From: Neisseria dumasiana
GTDB lineage: Bacteria; Pseudomonadota; Gammaproteobacteria; Burkholderiales; Neisseriaceae
Assembly (NCBI RefSeq): GCF_022870885.1
Contig: NZ_CP091509.1
Coordinates: 806,001 to 870,000 of the forward strand
Direction of reading: 5' to 3'
Length of the DNA stretch: 64,000 nt
Below the pieces are notes generated by a model. It was not told the origin of the DNA. It ran no database searches and saw only the letters and a program-made list of their open reading frames with translations. Below are positions 39,131 to 46,691 of this stretch, piece by piece. A program made the translations under genes and the position numbers. Position 1 is the first letter of the stretch; every line of letters begins with the position of its first letter.

Positions 39131-39238
39131 TGTCTGAGTAACACTTGCTCCGAAAGGAGTGAGTAAGTGAGTAAGACGTTTTCCCCGTAATGTGTTTGGC
39201 CATCTATACTTTTCCCCTTAGTATAGATGGTTTTTTTT
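39131..39238 (+). ncRNA. Candidate small RNA with intrinsic terminator
   Basis: A self-contained unit in the space between rsuA and a convergent gene. TATAAT at 39120-39125 is a possible -10 (no good -35). Downstream are a CTCC-GAAA-GGAG tetraloop hairpin (39148-39159) with outer CACTT/AAGTG pairing, a TTTTCCCC stretch, and a 10-base perfect stem CCATCTATAC/GTATAGATGG (39200-39230) with loop TTTTCCCCTTA and eight T. The C-rich unpaired stretches could pair with Shine-Dalgarno sequences. A GTG reading VSKTFSP-stop after AAAGGAG is a possible micro-ORF. Confidence 0.55.
39200..39238 (+). terminator. Intrinsic terminator of the candidate sRNA
   Basis: Ten-base perfect stem, 11-base loop, T8 tail: the best rho-independent terminator in the window that is not made from DUS. 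Confidence 0.88.
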
Positions 39239-39331
39239 ATCTCTGAAAAATTTATTGTTTAGATAATAGTATTTATATTAACTGTTTTGGATTTACTGTT
39301 TTTGTAGCGTCCGAGTTTGGGATAAAGTGAC

Positions 39332-39364
39332 GAGGCCGTCTGAATATTTTTTTCAGACGGCCTC
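39332..39364. terminator. DUS-pair terminator of the acyl-CoA dehydrogenase-like gene
   Basis: GAGGCCGTCTGAA/TTCAGACGGCCTC ~20 bases past the stop of the minus-strand gene. Confidence 0.75.
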
Positions 39365-39386
39365 TTACGGTTTCAGTCAAAACAGT

Positions 39387-40814
39387 TCAGCCTTGGCAAT
39401 CGAGCATATCTTTGCGGATATCGCGCAGCACGAATGCGGCAGTGTCTTCATCTTCGGCTTGAACCCACACAAACAGCTTGGCGATGATTTTGCCGAGAAA
39501 CACTTTTTCCAGTGCGTCGGCATCGCCCAGCCGGTATTGCGTTAAGAAAGCGGCAATGTCTTCAGGCAGTGCGGTGTGTGCGGCTTGGCGTATATCGGCG
39601 AAGCGTTTGTCGCTCTCTACGCGCATGAGCAGGGTTTGGTTTTTATCGGGTTTGATGCCTTGCTCTTTTTCTTCGAGGGTGGCACGGGTAAATTGGTCGT
39701 AAATTTCCGCGTAGAGCATATCGTTCGGGCCTTCGAAAATGGTAAAGGGGCGGATGTCGATGGCGATATTGCTGGCGGGATGACCCCGTTCGAAACCTTT
39801 GGCACCGAGCAGTTTTTGCAGGATTTGTGCTGCGCCGTAGGTGTATTCGGTGGCTAAAGTTTTAATGATGTTGGCTTCCATCAATTGGTGTGCGACGGGG
39901 GCATCGGGGGCAACGCGGTTGCAGGTAAAGCGGTAGAGCACTTGCGAGATGCCGTAACGGTGCATGATTTCGCGGCATTCGCGGGCAACGAATTTGATGT
40001 CTTGCTGCACGAAACGGCGCATGTTTTCGATGATGTATTCCATAATGCCGTGGGTCATGCCCACCAGTTGCAGGCGGCTGCGGATGAAAATGTTTTGGAA
40101 TGCGCGCAAGCCGGCGGCATCGCTTTCGGAAAGTTTCATCACGCAGTCGGCGGGAATGTGTGCATCGATGCTGTTAACGGAATAACGAACGGCGAGCAGC
40201 CCTTCCGATTTGAGGGTTTCGCAGCGGATGTATTGTTTGGGCACCAGCAGCAGATTGATGGTTTTTGAGAGTTTGCCGTTTTTGCGTTCTTTGGCGGCAA
40301 CGAGCAGAAATTCGCTTTGCGAATTGCCTTGCCAGTATTTGGTTGCGTTAACGTAAACGGTTTGATCGTCGGTATATTCGTAATATGACTGCATTTCGCG
40401 GGCGATCGCGGCACCCGAGGTTTCCGGCTCGGTAATGGCCAAGCCGCCGCCTTCGCCGTTGAAAATCAAATCGAGACCGGTACGGATTTGGGCTTCGTTG
40501 CCAAACTCGGTTAAGGGCTGCAAAACCAATGCGCCTTCGATACCGGTGCGCAGGGTAACGGGTACGCCGTAGTGTCCGGCAATGCGCAACACTTCCTGAA
40601 TTTCAAATTGGCTGCTTTTTCTGCCGCCGTGTTTCTCCGCCAGAAAAGGCAGCAGCAGGCCGGCTTTTTTAAGCTCCAACCATTTGTTTTCAGGAAGATA
40701 TTGCATTAAATCTAGGCCGTCTGAAAAAATGCGTTTGAATGCAGATTCGATATGCGCCAAAAAAGCAGCGGTGTTCATCTGAATGAGCTGTGTTTCCAAA
40801 ATGCCTGATGCCAT
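39387..40814 (-). CDS. Acyl-CoA dehydrogenase family protein
   Basis: 475 residues with the acyl-CoA dehydrogenase fold: N-terminal helical domain (LLLPFLAEKHGG), middle beta-domain (GGGLAITEPETSGAAIA, KYWQGNSQSEFLLVAA) and C-terminal helical domain with ILQKLLGAKGFERGHPASNIAIDIRPFTIFEGPNDMLYAEI. The catalytic base position (IFEGPND) is present. Substrate unknown. The divergent AraC gene is not oppositely paired: both are on the minus strand, separated by ~190 bases with no clear feature. An alternative start lies 12 codons later (MNTAAFLAHIES). Confidence 0.82.
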   Translation of the reverse strand: MASGILETQLIQMNTAAFLAHIESAFKRIFSDGLDLMQYLPENKWLELKKAGLLLPFLAEKHGGRKSSQFEIQEVLRIAGHYGVPVTLRTGIEGALVLQPLTEFGNEAQIRTGLDLIFNGEGGGLAITEPETSGAAIAREMQSYYEYTDDQTVYVNATKYWQGNSQSEFLLVAAKERKNGKLSKTINLLLVPKQYIRCETLKSEGLLAVRYSVNSIDAHIPADCVMKLSESDAAGLRAFQNIFIRSRLQLVGMTHGIMEYIIENMRRFVQQDIKFVARECREIMHRYGISQVLYRFTCNRVAPDAPVAHQLMEANIIKTLATEYTYGAAQILQKLLGAKGFERGHPASNIAIDIRPFTIFEGPNDMLYAEIYDQFTRATLEEKEQGIKPDKNQTLLMRVESDKRFADIRQAAHTALPEDIAAFLTQYRLGDADALEKVFLGKIIAKLFVWVQAEDEDTAAFVLRDIRKDMLDCQG

Positions 40815-41000
40815 GATGATCTGTATTTCCGGTTTAGAGTAAAATTTCTATTTTATATCATATTCGCGGCAATTTGATAATGGCAGATAAAAAATAAGTT
40901 GTTCGGCGGCAAACAACGGTAGGAGACTTTTGCTCCCCTGCTTGCTTCGCATAACGAACACCGAGGTATCACGGAGATGTAAAGTTGTTGGGTAAGTGGC

Positions 41001-41828
41001 TCAAGAAGGTTGGCGGTAACGGCGCAACCATTCGCTTGGGCTTATGCCGGTTTCGCGCGTGAATACCCGGCTAAGGGCGGCTGCGTGGCTGTATCCCACT
41101 TTTTCGGCTACCAGCGCGACAGGCATACCTTTTTGTAGCAGGGTTTGGGCAACGGCGATGCGCCAGTTGGTAAGGTAGGCGAGCGGGGCTACGCCCATGG
41201 TGTTTTTGAAATGGGCGGCGAAAGCCGAGCGCGACATGGCGGCTTGTTCAGCCATGTTTTCCACCGTCCATTCGTATTCGGGTGTTTGGTGTATTTTTTG
41301 CAGCAAGCCGCCCAGTTTTTTATCTACCAAACCTTTCAACAGGCCGGTTTGTAATTTGTTGTTGGTTAAACAATAGCGTACAACCTGAATGGTAAAGTAG
41401 GCGCACAGATGGTGTATGGCGGCGTGGTAGCCGTAAGAGCGGCTGCTGCTTTCTTTGAAAATTTCATCGGCAAGCGCATGCAGATGGGGCTGGTTGTCTA
41501 GAAACAGCACTTCCACCCGGTCAACGGTGTGTACCAGCGGGTTGCGTATGCCTTCGCCGAAATCGAAGTTGATACACAACATGCTCAAGCCTTCTTTGTC
41601 TAGAGGGTGAACATGATGCAAAACGCTGCTCGGTGAAAAAACGATACAGGGGCGTTCTATCAATATGGTTTGGTTTTCCGATAAATTCAGCAGGCAACGA
41701 CCTTGGCGGATGAAGTGGAGATAGCCTTTGTTCGGCTCGTCGAAACTGCCGGTTCGGCACAGTTGGCCGATAAAGAAAAGATCGGTTCTGAATTGAAAAT
41801 GGGTAAACAGGTGGGAGAGGCTGTCCAT
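41001..41828 (-). CDS. AraC-family transcriptional regulator
   Basis: 275 residues: cupin-like ligand domain, then a C-terminal double helix-turn-helix (WTVENMAEQAAMSRSAFAAHFKNTMGVAPLAYLTNWRI, VALVAEKVGYSHAAALSRVFTRETGISPSEWL). Divergent from the isochorismatase-like gene with ~120 bases between, so that gene is its probable target. Confidence 0.85.
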   Translation of the reverse strand: MDSLSHLFTHFQFRTDLFFIGQLCRTGSFDEPNKGYLHFIRQGRCLLNLSENQTILIERPCIVFSPSSVLHHVHPLDKEGLSMLCINFDFGEGIRNPLVHTVDRVEVLFLDNQPHLHALADEIFKESSSRSYGYHAAIHHLCAYFTIQVVRYCLTNNKLQTGLLKGLVDKKLGGLLQKIHQTPEYEWTVENMAEQAAMSRSAFAAHFKNTMGVAPLAYLTNWRIAVAQTLLQKGMPVALVAEKVGYSHAAALSRVFTRETGISPSEWLRRYRQPS

Positions 41829-41948
41829 TAAGACTTTCGGTTAAGAAATGTGGATTAACGGTTAAATTGCTGTGGCGTGTATTGATTAGAATACACCTGC
41901 TTTTGTTAGAAGTTAAATATTATCTACATTATCATAAAGGAAAATCTT

Positions 41949-42788
41949 ATGTCAGACCACAAAGAAGAGCAAATCGACCAATCCCGCCGCGATGCTTTGG
42001 GCACAGGTTCCCGCCTTGCGATGGCGGCCACTGTTTTGGGTGCAATGGGTGTTGCTGGCACGGCCGGTGCGGCGGCACAACCGGCGGGTAAGCAAGGTAT
42101 TTACGACGAGCCTAAAGAATACGGCATGAAGCGTTACGGTATGAAAATCGACCCGAAGCGTGTTGCGCTGGTGGTGGTTGACCCGCAAATTGATTTTCTA
42201 AGCCCGAAAGGCGTATTGTGGGGTGCGGTAGGCGAAAGCGTAACCGAAAACAATACCGTAGCCAACATAGAACGCCTGTTTAAAGCGGCCAAAGCTGCCG
42301 GTATGCTGACGGTGGTTTCGCCCCATTACTATTATCCTCAAGACCATCAGTGGGAATTCGGCGGCCCGGGCGAACATGCCATGCACGCTTTGGGTATGTT
42401 TGACCGCAAAGGCGCATACACTCTCGAAGGCTTCGAAGGTTCGGGCGCCGACTTTATGCCCCAATACAAACCTTATATTTTCGACGGCAAAACCGTGATT
42501 GCTTCGCCGCACAAAGTGTTCGGCCCCGAAACCAACGATGTGGTGTTGCAGTTGCGCAAACGCAAGATCGATCAGGTGATTTTGGCAGGTATGTCGGCCA
42601 ACTTGTGCATCGAGTCCCATCTGCGCGAATTGGTTGAGCAAGGCTTTGAAGTGGCGGTTGTGAAAGATGCCACCGCAGGCCCCCGCCTCCCTGAAGGAGA
42701 CGGCTATCTGGCGGCATTGGTTAACTTCCGCATTATTGCCAACGATTTGTGGACAACCGACCAAGCCGTGAAAAATATCAAAGGCTGA
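41949..42788 (+). CDS. Tat-exported isochorismatase-like cysteine hydrolase
   Basis: 279 residues. An N-terminal twin-arginine signal (SRRDALGTG, then hydrophobic MAATVLGAMGVAGTAGAAA) is followed by an isochorismatase-fold domain with the catalytic triad: Asp in VVVDPQIDFL, Lys in SPHKVFGPETNDV and Cys in AGMSANLCIESHLRELVE. AAAGGAAAATCTT precedes the ATG. The substrate is unknown; the fold includes nicotinamidases and other amidohydrolases. The Tat genes lie ~1.1 kb downstream of its stop. Probably regulated by the divergent AraC protein. Confidence 0.85.
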   Translation: MSDHKEEQIDQSRRDALGTGSRLAMAATVLGAMGVAGTAGAAAQPAGKQGIYDEPKEYGMKRYGMKIDPKRVALVVVDPQIDFLSPKGVLWGAVGESVTENNTVANIERLFKAAKAAGMLTVVSPHYYYPQDHQWEFGGPGEHAMHALGMFDRKGAYTLEGFEGSGADFMPQYKPYIFDGKTVIASPHKVFGPETNDVVLQLRKRKIDQVILAGMSANLCIESHLRELVEQGFEVAVVKDATAGPRLPEGDGYLAALVNFRIIANDLWTTDQAVKNIKG

Positions 42789-42973
42789 TTCGGAAAAACC
42801 GTAGGTTTCACCGAGTATTTTTAGGAAGGCATTCAGACGGCCTGTTGGGGGGTGCTCCATCGGGCCGTCTGAATTGTCTATATTATGGGGAAGAGGCCGG
42901 CCGGTTATAGACAGCACCCATACCCCGCGCCATAATTGCGGTGTTTCAAGCGAATTGTTGACGGAAGAATAAT

Positions 42974-43297
42974 ATGACCGAAGCCGTATTAACCCACATT
43001 CAAAATGTGATCGATTCCCGCAAGGGGCAAGATCCGCAAACTTCTTACGTTGCCCAGCTGTTGAGCAAAGGCGGCGATAAAATTTTGAAAAAAGTCATCG
43101 AAGAAGCAGGTGAAGTATTGATGGCTTCCAAAGACGGCGACAGCGCGCATTTGGTTTACGAGGTCGCCGATTTGTGGTTTCACACGCAGGTACTGCTGGC
43201 GCATCACGGTTTGCGGGTTGAAGATGTATTGAACGAACTGGCACGCAGGCAGGGTTTGTCGGGTTTGGCAGAAAAAGCCGCGCGGCAGGAAAGCTGA
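42974..43297 (+). CDS. hisE: Phosphoribosyl-ATP pyrophosphatase
   Basis: 107 residues, second step of histidine synthesis. [33 protein letters not shown]...[21 protein letters not shown] is the HisE signature with its E-E-x-x-E and E-x-x-D metal motifs. Followed by hinT and tatABC as in other Neisseria. The 185 bases upstream carry two DUS copies in opposite orientation (42834 and 42863). Confidence 0.95.
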   Translation: MTEAVLTHIQNVIDSRKGQDPQTSYVAQLLSKGGDKILKKVIEEAGEVLMASKDGDSAHLVYEVADLWFHTQVLLAHHGLRVEDVLNELARRQGLSGLAEKAARQES

Positions 43298-43328
43298 ATT
43301 TGTATTAAAATCCATGAACAAGATACAG

Positions 43329-43360
43329 AGGCCGTCTGAAGATTCGGTTTCAGACGGCCT
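43329..43360 (+). terminator. DUS pair between hisE and hinT
   Basis: AGGCCGTCTGAA/TTTCAGACGGCCT hairpin followed by TTTCTTTT. Confidence 0.75.
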
Positions 43361-43443
43361 TTCTTTTAGCATGATGATTGTGCTGCCTGATGCGCCGCCG
43401 TTGGTATACCGAACAGGCCGCCCGCTGTATTTCGGAGTATATG

Positions 43444-43767
43444 ATGACAGACTGTATTTTTTGCAAAATCGTCGATAAGCAGATTCCGGCCGGAATAGTT
43501 TATGAAGACGACGACATGCTGTGTTTTAAAGACATTAACCCCGCAGCCCCCGTGCATTTGCTGCTGATTCCCAAAACACATTTCGATTCGCTCGCGCACG
43601 CCCGTCCCGAGCATGAAGCACTGTTGGGCAAAATGATGATGAAAGTGCCGCAAATCGCCGAAGCCAACGGATTGGGCAACGGGTTCAAAACCCAAATCAA
43701 CACAGGTAAAGGCGGCGGGCAGGAAGTGTTTCACCTGCACATCCATATTATGGGGCGGCCGGTTTAA
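43444..43767 (+). CDS. hinT: HIT-family nucleotide-binding hydrolase
   Basis: 107 residues with the histidine triad HLHIHIMG near the C-terminus and the N-terminal CIFCKIVDKQIPA motif; a purine nucleoside phosphoramidase of the HinT/PKCI branch. Two ATGs are adjacent (43441 and 43444); I list the second. Linked to hisE and tatABC. Confidence 0.92.
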   Translation: MTDCIFCKIVDKQIPAGIVYEDDDMLCFKDINPAAPVHLLLIPKTHFDSLAHARPEHEALLGKMMMKVPQIAEANGLGNGFKTQINTGKGGGQEVFHLHIHIMGRPV

Positions 43768-43775
43768 ACCGCGCA

Positions 43776-43848
43776 TATATAGTCAATCCACCCTACCTTT
43801 ACTGCGGCTTGCTGCCTTGTATTCAAAAGGGGGTGTAATTGACCATAG
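43776..43848. repeat. Short Correia-like element (internally deleted)
   Basis: 73 bases starting TATATAGTCAATCCACC and ending GTAATTGACCATAG, with an inner GCGGCTTGCTGCCTTGTA resembling the Correia core. Lies between hinT and tatA. Confidence 0.6.
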
Positions 43849-43903
43849 GCCGTCTGAACCATTTAAACTGAATTAACCAATCAATAAACATAAGGATCTG
43901 ATT

Positions 43904-44107
43904 ATGGGTAGCTTTTCTATCTGGCACTGGGTTGTGGTGCTGGTGATCGTGGTGCTGGTGTTCGGCACCAAAAAACTGCGTAATGTCGGCAAAGACTTAG
44001 GCGGTGCAGTGCATGATTTCAAGAAAGGTTTGAACGAAGGCACTGAAGAAGCCGGTAAAAAAGACGACGTGATCGAACATCAAAAAGACGACAACAAATC
44101 GGCTTAA
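43904..44107 (+). CDS. tatA: Sec-independent translocase subunit TatA
   Basis: 67 residues: one N-terminal membrane helix ([16 protein letters not shown]), the [23 protein letters not shown] hinge and amphipathic helix, and a charged tail. AAGGATCTG precedes the ATG. First gene of tatABC, 3 bases before tatB. Confidence 0.95.
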   Translation: MGSFSIWHWVVVLVIVVLVFGTKKLRNVGKDLGGAVHDFKKGLNEGTEEAGKKDDVIEHQKDDNKSA

Positions 44108-44110
44108 CCC

Positions 44111-44656
44111 ATGTTTGATTTCGGTTTCAGCGAACTCTTGCTAACCGGCGTGATTGCGCTGGTGGTACTCGGCCCCGAACGCCTGCCCAAAGCCGCCCGC
44201 ATGGCAGGGAGCTTGGTCGGGCGCGTACAGCGCATGGCCGGCAGCGTGAAGCAGGAATTGAGCGCGCATATCGAAATGGAAGAGTTGCGCAAGGCCAAGA
44301 GCGAGTTTGAATCTGCCGCCGAATCGCTGCGCAGCGGATTGGGCGGCACGGGCGAAAGCTTGCGTAAAGAGTTGGATGATATTTCAGACGGCCTTAAAGT
44401 GCCTGCATGGGAGCGCGTGCCGGAGCAACGCACACCTGCCGATTTCGGTTTGGACGAATACGGCAATCCGCTCGGCAATACGCAGCCCGACGCTGATTGG
44501 CCGCATTATTCCGTGCCGTCAGAACATCATGCCGCCAACGTCGGCGGTTTTCAGACGGCCTCCATCCGCAAGCAGGCCATGCGGCGCAAGCGCGATATGC
44601 GCCCGCGCCACCGTCCGAAACCGCAACTGCGCGTCCGCAAAAAGCATCCGCAATGA
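44111..44656 (+). CDS. tatB: Sec-independent translocase subunit TatB
   Basis: 181 residues: MFDFGFSELLLTGVIALVVLGPERLPKAAR is the TatB signature, followed by a long amphipathic and variable C-terminal part that ends very basic (RPRHRPKPQLRVRKKHPQ). In-frame DUS copies encode parts of the tail (ISDGLK, FQTAS). Confidence 0.94.
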   Translation: MFDFGFSELLLTGVIALVVLGPERLPKAARMAGSLVGRVQRMAGSVKQELSAHIEMEELRKAKSEFESAAESLRSGLGGTGESLRKELDDISDGLKVPAWERVPEQRTPADFGLDEYGNPLGNTQPDADWPHYSVPSEHHAANVGGFQTASIRKQAMRRKRDMRPRHRPKPQLRVRKKHPQ

Positions 44657-44668
44657 AGTGAGTAAACG

Positions 44669-45415
44669 GTGTCTGAATCAGAACAACAAGCCCAACAACC
44701 TTTGGTCGAACATTTAATCGAACTGCGCCGCCGCCTGATGTGGATCATCGGCGGCCTGTTGATCTGCTTTTTGGGCCTGATGCCTTTTGCCCAAAAACTC
44801 TATACCTTCGTGGCCGAGCCGCTGATGGCTTCGCTGCCGGCCAATACCAGCATGATTGCCACCGACGTAGTTGCGCCGTTTTTCGTGCCGGTAAAAGTTA
44901 CGCTGATGGCGGCTTTTTTATTGTCGTTGCCGCACACGCTGTATCAGGTTTGGGCGTTTGTTGCACCCGCCCTCTATCAAAATGAAAAACGCCTGATTAC
45001 GCCTTTGGTATTGTCGAGCATGATTCTGTTTTTTGCCGGCATGGCATTCGCCTATTTCTTGGTGTTTCCGGTGGTGTTCAAATTTCTGGCCGGTGTGACG
45101 CCCATCGGCGTGAACATGGCGACCGACATCGACAAATACCTGTCGTTTGTGTTGGGCATGTTTGTCGCATTCGGTACCACGTTCGAAGTGCCGGTGGTGG
45201 TGGTTTTGCTGAACCGCATGGGCGTGGTTTCACTGGAGCAGTTAAAGTCGGCCCGGCCTTATGTGATTGTGGGCGCGTTTGTGATTGCCGCCGTCATCAC
45301 GCCGCCCGACGTGATTTCGCAAATCATGCTGGCCGTGCCGTTGGTGCTGCTTTATGAAGCGGGTTTGTGGTTTTGCCGTTTTGCGAAGCCGTTGTCGCGC
45401 AGGCAGGAAAGTTGA
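44669..45415 (+). CDS. tatC: Sec-independent translocase subunit TatC
   Basis: 248 residues with six membrane helices; HLIELRRRLMW at the N-terminus binds twin-arginine signals, and FAYFLVFPVVFKFL is typical. It starts with GTG at 44669, 12 bases after tatB. The complex can export the twin-arginine hydrolase encoded at 41949. Confidence 0.95.
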   Translation: MSESEQQAQQPLVEHLIELRRRLMWIIGGLLICFLGLMPFAQKLYTFVAEPLMASLPANTSMIATDVVAPFFVPVKVTLMAAFLLSLPHTLYQVWAFVAPALYQNEKRLITPLVLSSMILFFAGMAFAYFLVFPVVFKFLAGVTPIGVNMATDIDKYLSFVLGMFVAFGTTFEVPVVVVLLNRMGVVSLEQLKSARPYVIVGAFVIAAVITPPDVISQIMLAVPLVLLYEAGLWFCRFAKPLSRRQES

Positions 45416-45430
45416 AAGTGAGAAAACACC

Positions 45431-46072
45431 ATGTATGTGCCCAAAGTATTCCGGCAAAACGATGTGGGTGAAATTCACCGCTTTATTGAAAGCCATCCGT
45501 TGGCGACGTTGGTTGTAGAGAGGGGCGGTATTTTGCAGGCTGCCCATATTCCTGTTTATCGGCACGACAACGGCACGGAACAGGGCGTATTGCGCGGCCA
45601 TTTCGCCAGAGCCAACCCCATCTGGCAGGCGGCGGAGCATACCGGCAATCGCTGGCTGGCCATTTTTCACAACAGTGGTTGTTATATTTCTCCGAATTGG
45701 TATCCGAGCAAACACAGGGAACACAAAGCCGTGCCGACTTGGAATTATCAGGCTGTGCATGTGGGTGGAACGATGCGTTTGATTGAAGAGCCGCAGGAAG
45801 TGCGCGGCATATTGGCTTCGCTCAGTGCGATACATGAGTCGGCACAGCCCAAGCCGTGGCAGCTCGAAGATGCACCTGCCGATTATATTGATGCGATGAG
45901 CAAGGCGGTGGTGTGTTTTGAGATGGAAATAGAAACGATTGAAGCAGCCTACAAACTCAGTCAAAACAAACACGAAGAAGACCGCACGGGCATTATCGAC
46001 GGTTTGCAGCAAACCGGCGGCGAAGCGGAAGGGTGCATGGCCGAAAAAGTCGCATCTTTCTCTCAAACTTGA
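45431..46072 (+). CDS. PaiB-type FMN-binding protein
   Basis: 213 residues. MYVPKVFRQNDVGEIHRFIESHPLATLVV, GHFARANPIW, FHNSGCYISPNWYPSK and VPTWNYQAVHVGG are the motifs of the PaiB/transcriptional-regulator-like FMN-binding split-barrel family. It follows tatC by 15 bases, perhaps co-transcribed. In Bacillus PaiB affects sporulation and protease genes; a regulatory role here is unproven. Confidence 0.85.
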   Translation: MYVPKVFRQNDVGEIHRFIESHPLATLVVERGGILQAAHIPVYRHDNGTEQGVLRGHFARANPIWQAAEHTGNRWLAIFHNSGCYISPNWYPSKHREHKAVPTWNYQAVHVGGTMRLIEEPQEVRGILASLSAIHESAQPKPWQLEDAPADYIDAMSKAVVCFEMEIETIEAAYKLSQNKHEEDRTGIIDGLQQTGGEAEGCMAEKVASFSQT

Positions 46073-46146
46073 ATGATTGATGAAAGCCAAACTGTATCGG
46101 CATCGCTTTTACATGGGCATGGCGAAGCGGTGAAGCAACGTGATCA

Positions 46147-46199
46147 GGCCGTCTGAAAATATTTTAGCGAAACCAGCTTTGCTGGTTTTCAGACGGCCT
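46147..46199 (+). terminator. DUS-flanked compound hairpin
   Basis: AGGCCGTCTGAAAA ... TTTTCAGACGGCCT enclosing TAGCGAAACCAGCTTTGCTGG, an inner CCAGC/GCTGG hairpin. The inner sequence resembles the repeat that encodes the Slam signal region at 30745-30805. Confidence 0.65.
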
Positions 46200-46265
46200 T
46201 AACCGTTTTTAAGCTAAAATGCCGTTTGCATTTCTTGATCAGCCGCATAAAACTAATTCTCTCAA

Positions 46266-46303
46266 AGGCCGTCTGAAAACAATACGATTTTTCAGACGGC
46301 CTC
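46266..46303 (+). terminator. DUS pair upstream of DUF2069 gene
   Basis: AGGCCGTCTGAAAA/TTTTTCAGACGGCCT 20 bases before the DUF2069 start. Confidence 0.65.
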
Positions 46304-46322
46304 ACATTAAACAGATTGAACG

Positions 46323-46691
46323 ATGAATACACTTGCCGATAAAAAACACTGGTCGCATACCGCCGCCGTTATCAGCCTGTGCGGGCTGATTGCCGTGAGC
46401 CTTGCTTGGGAGCTTTGGATTGCGCCGCTGCGCCCGGGCGGCTCGTGGCTGGCCTTGAAAGCCTTGCCTTTGTGTCTGCCGCTGGCGGGCATTTTGAAAG
46501 GCAGAGTTTACACTTTCCAATACAGCTGCCTGCTGATACTGTTTTATTTTGCCGAAGCGGTGGTAAGGCTGTTTGACGCTGCGCCCGCCAGCCGCGCCTG
46601 TGCAGCCGCCGCATTATTGTGCAGCAGTGTGTTTTTTGCAGCCTGTTTGGCATTTGTTAGGTATCAGAGAAAGGCGGTGCGCCATGTTTAA
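46323..46691 (+). CDS. DUF2069 inner-membrane protein
   Basis: 122 residues with four membrane segments; WIAPLRPGGSWLALKALPLCLPLAGILKGRVYTFQYSCLLILFYFAEAVVR is the DUF2069 signature. Function not established. Its end overlaps the pglL start by 8 bases. Confidence 0.85.
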   Translation: MNTLADKKHWSHTAAVISLCGLIAVSLAWELWIAPLRPGGSWLALKALPLCLPLAGILKGRVYTFQYSCLLILFYFAEAVVRLFDAAPASRACAAAALLCSSVFFAACLAFVRYQRKAVRHV

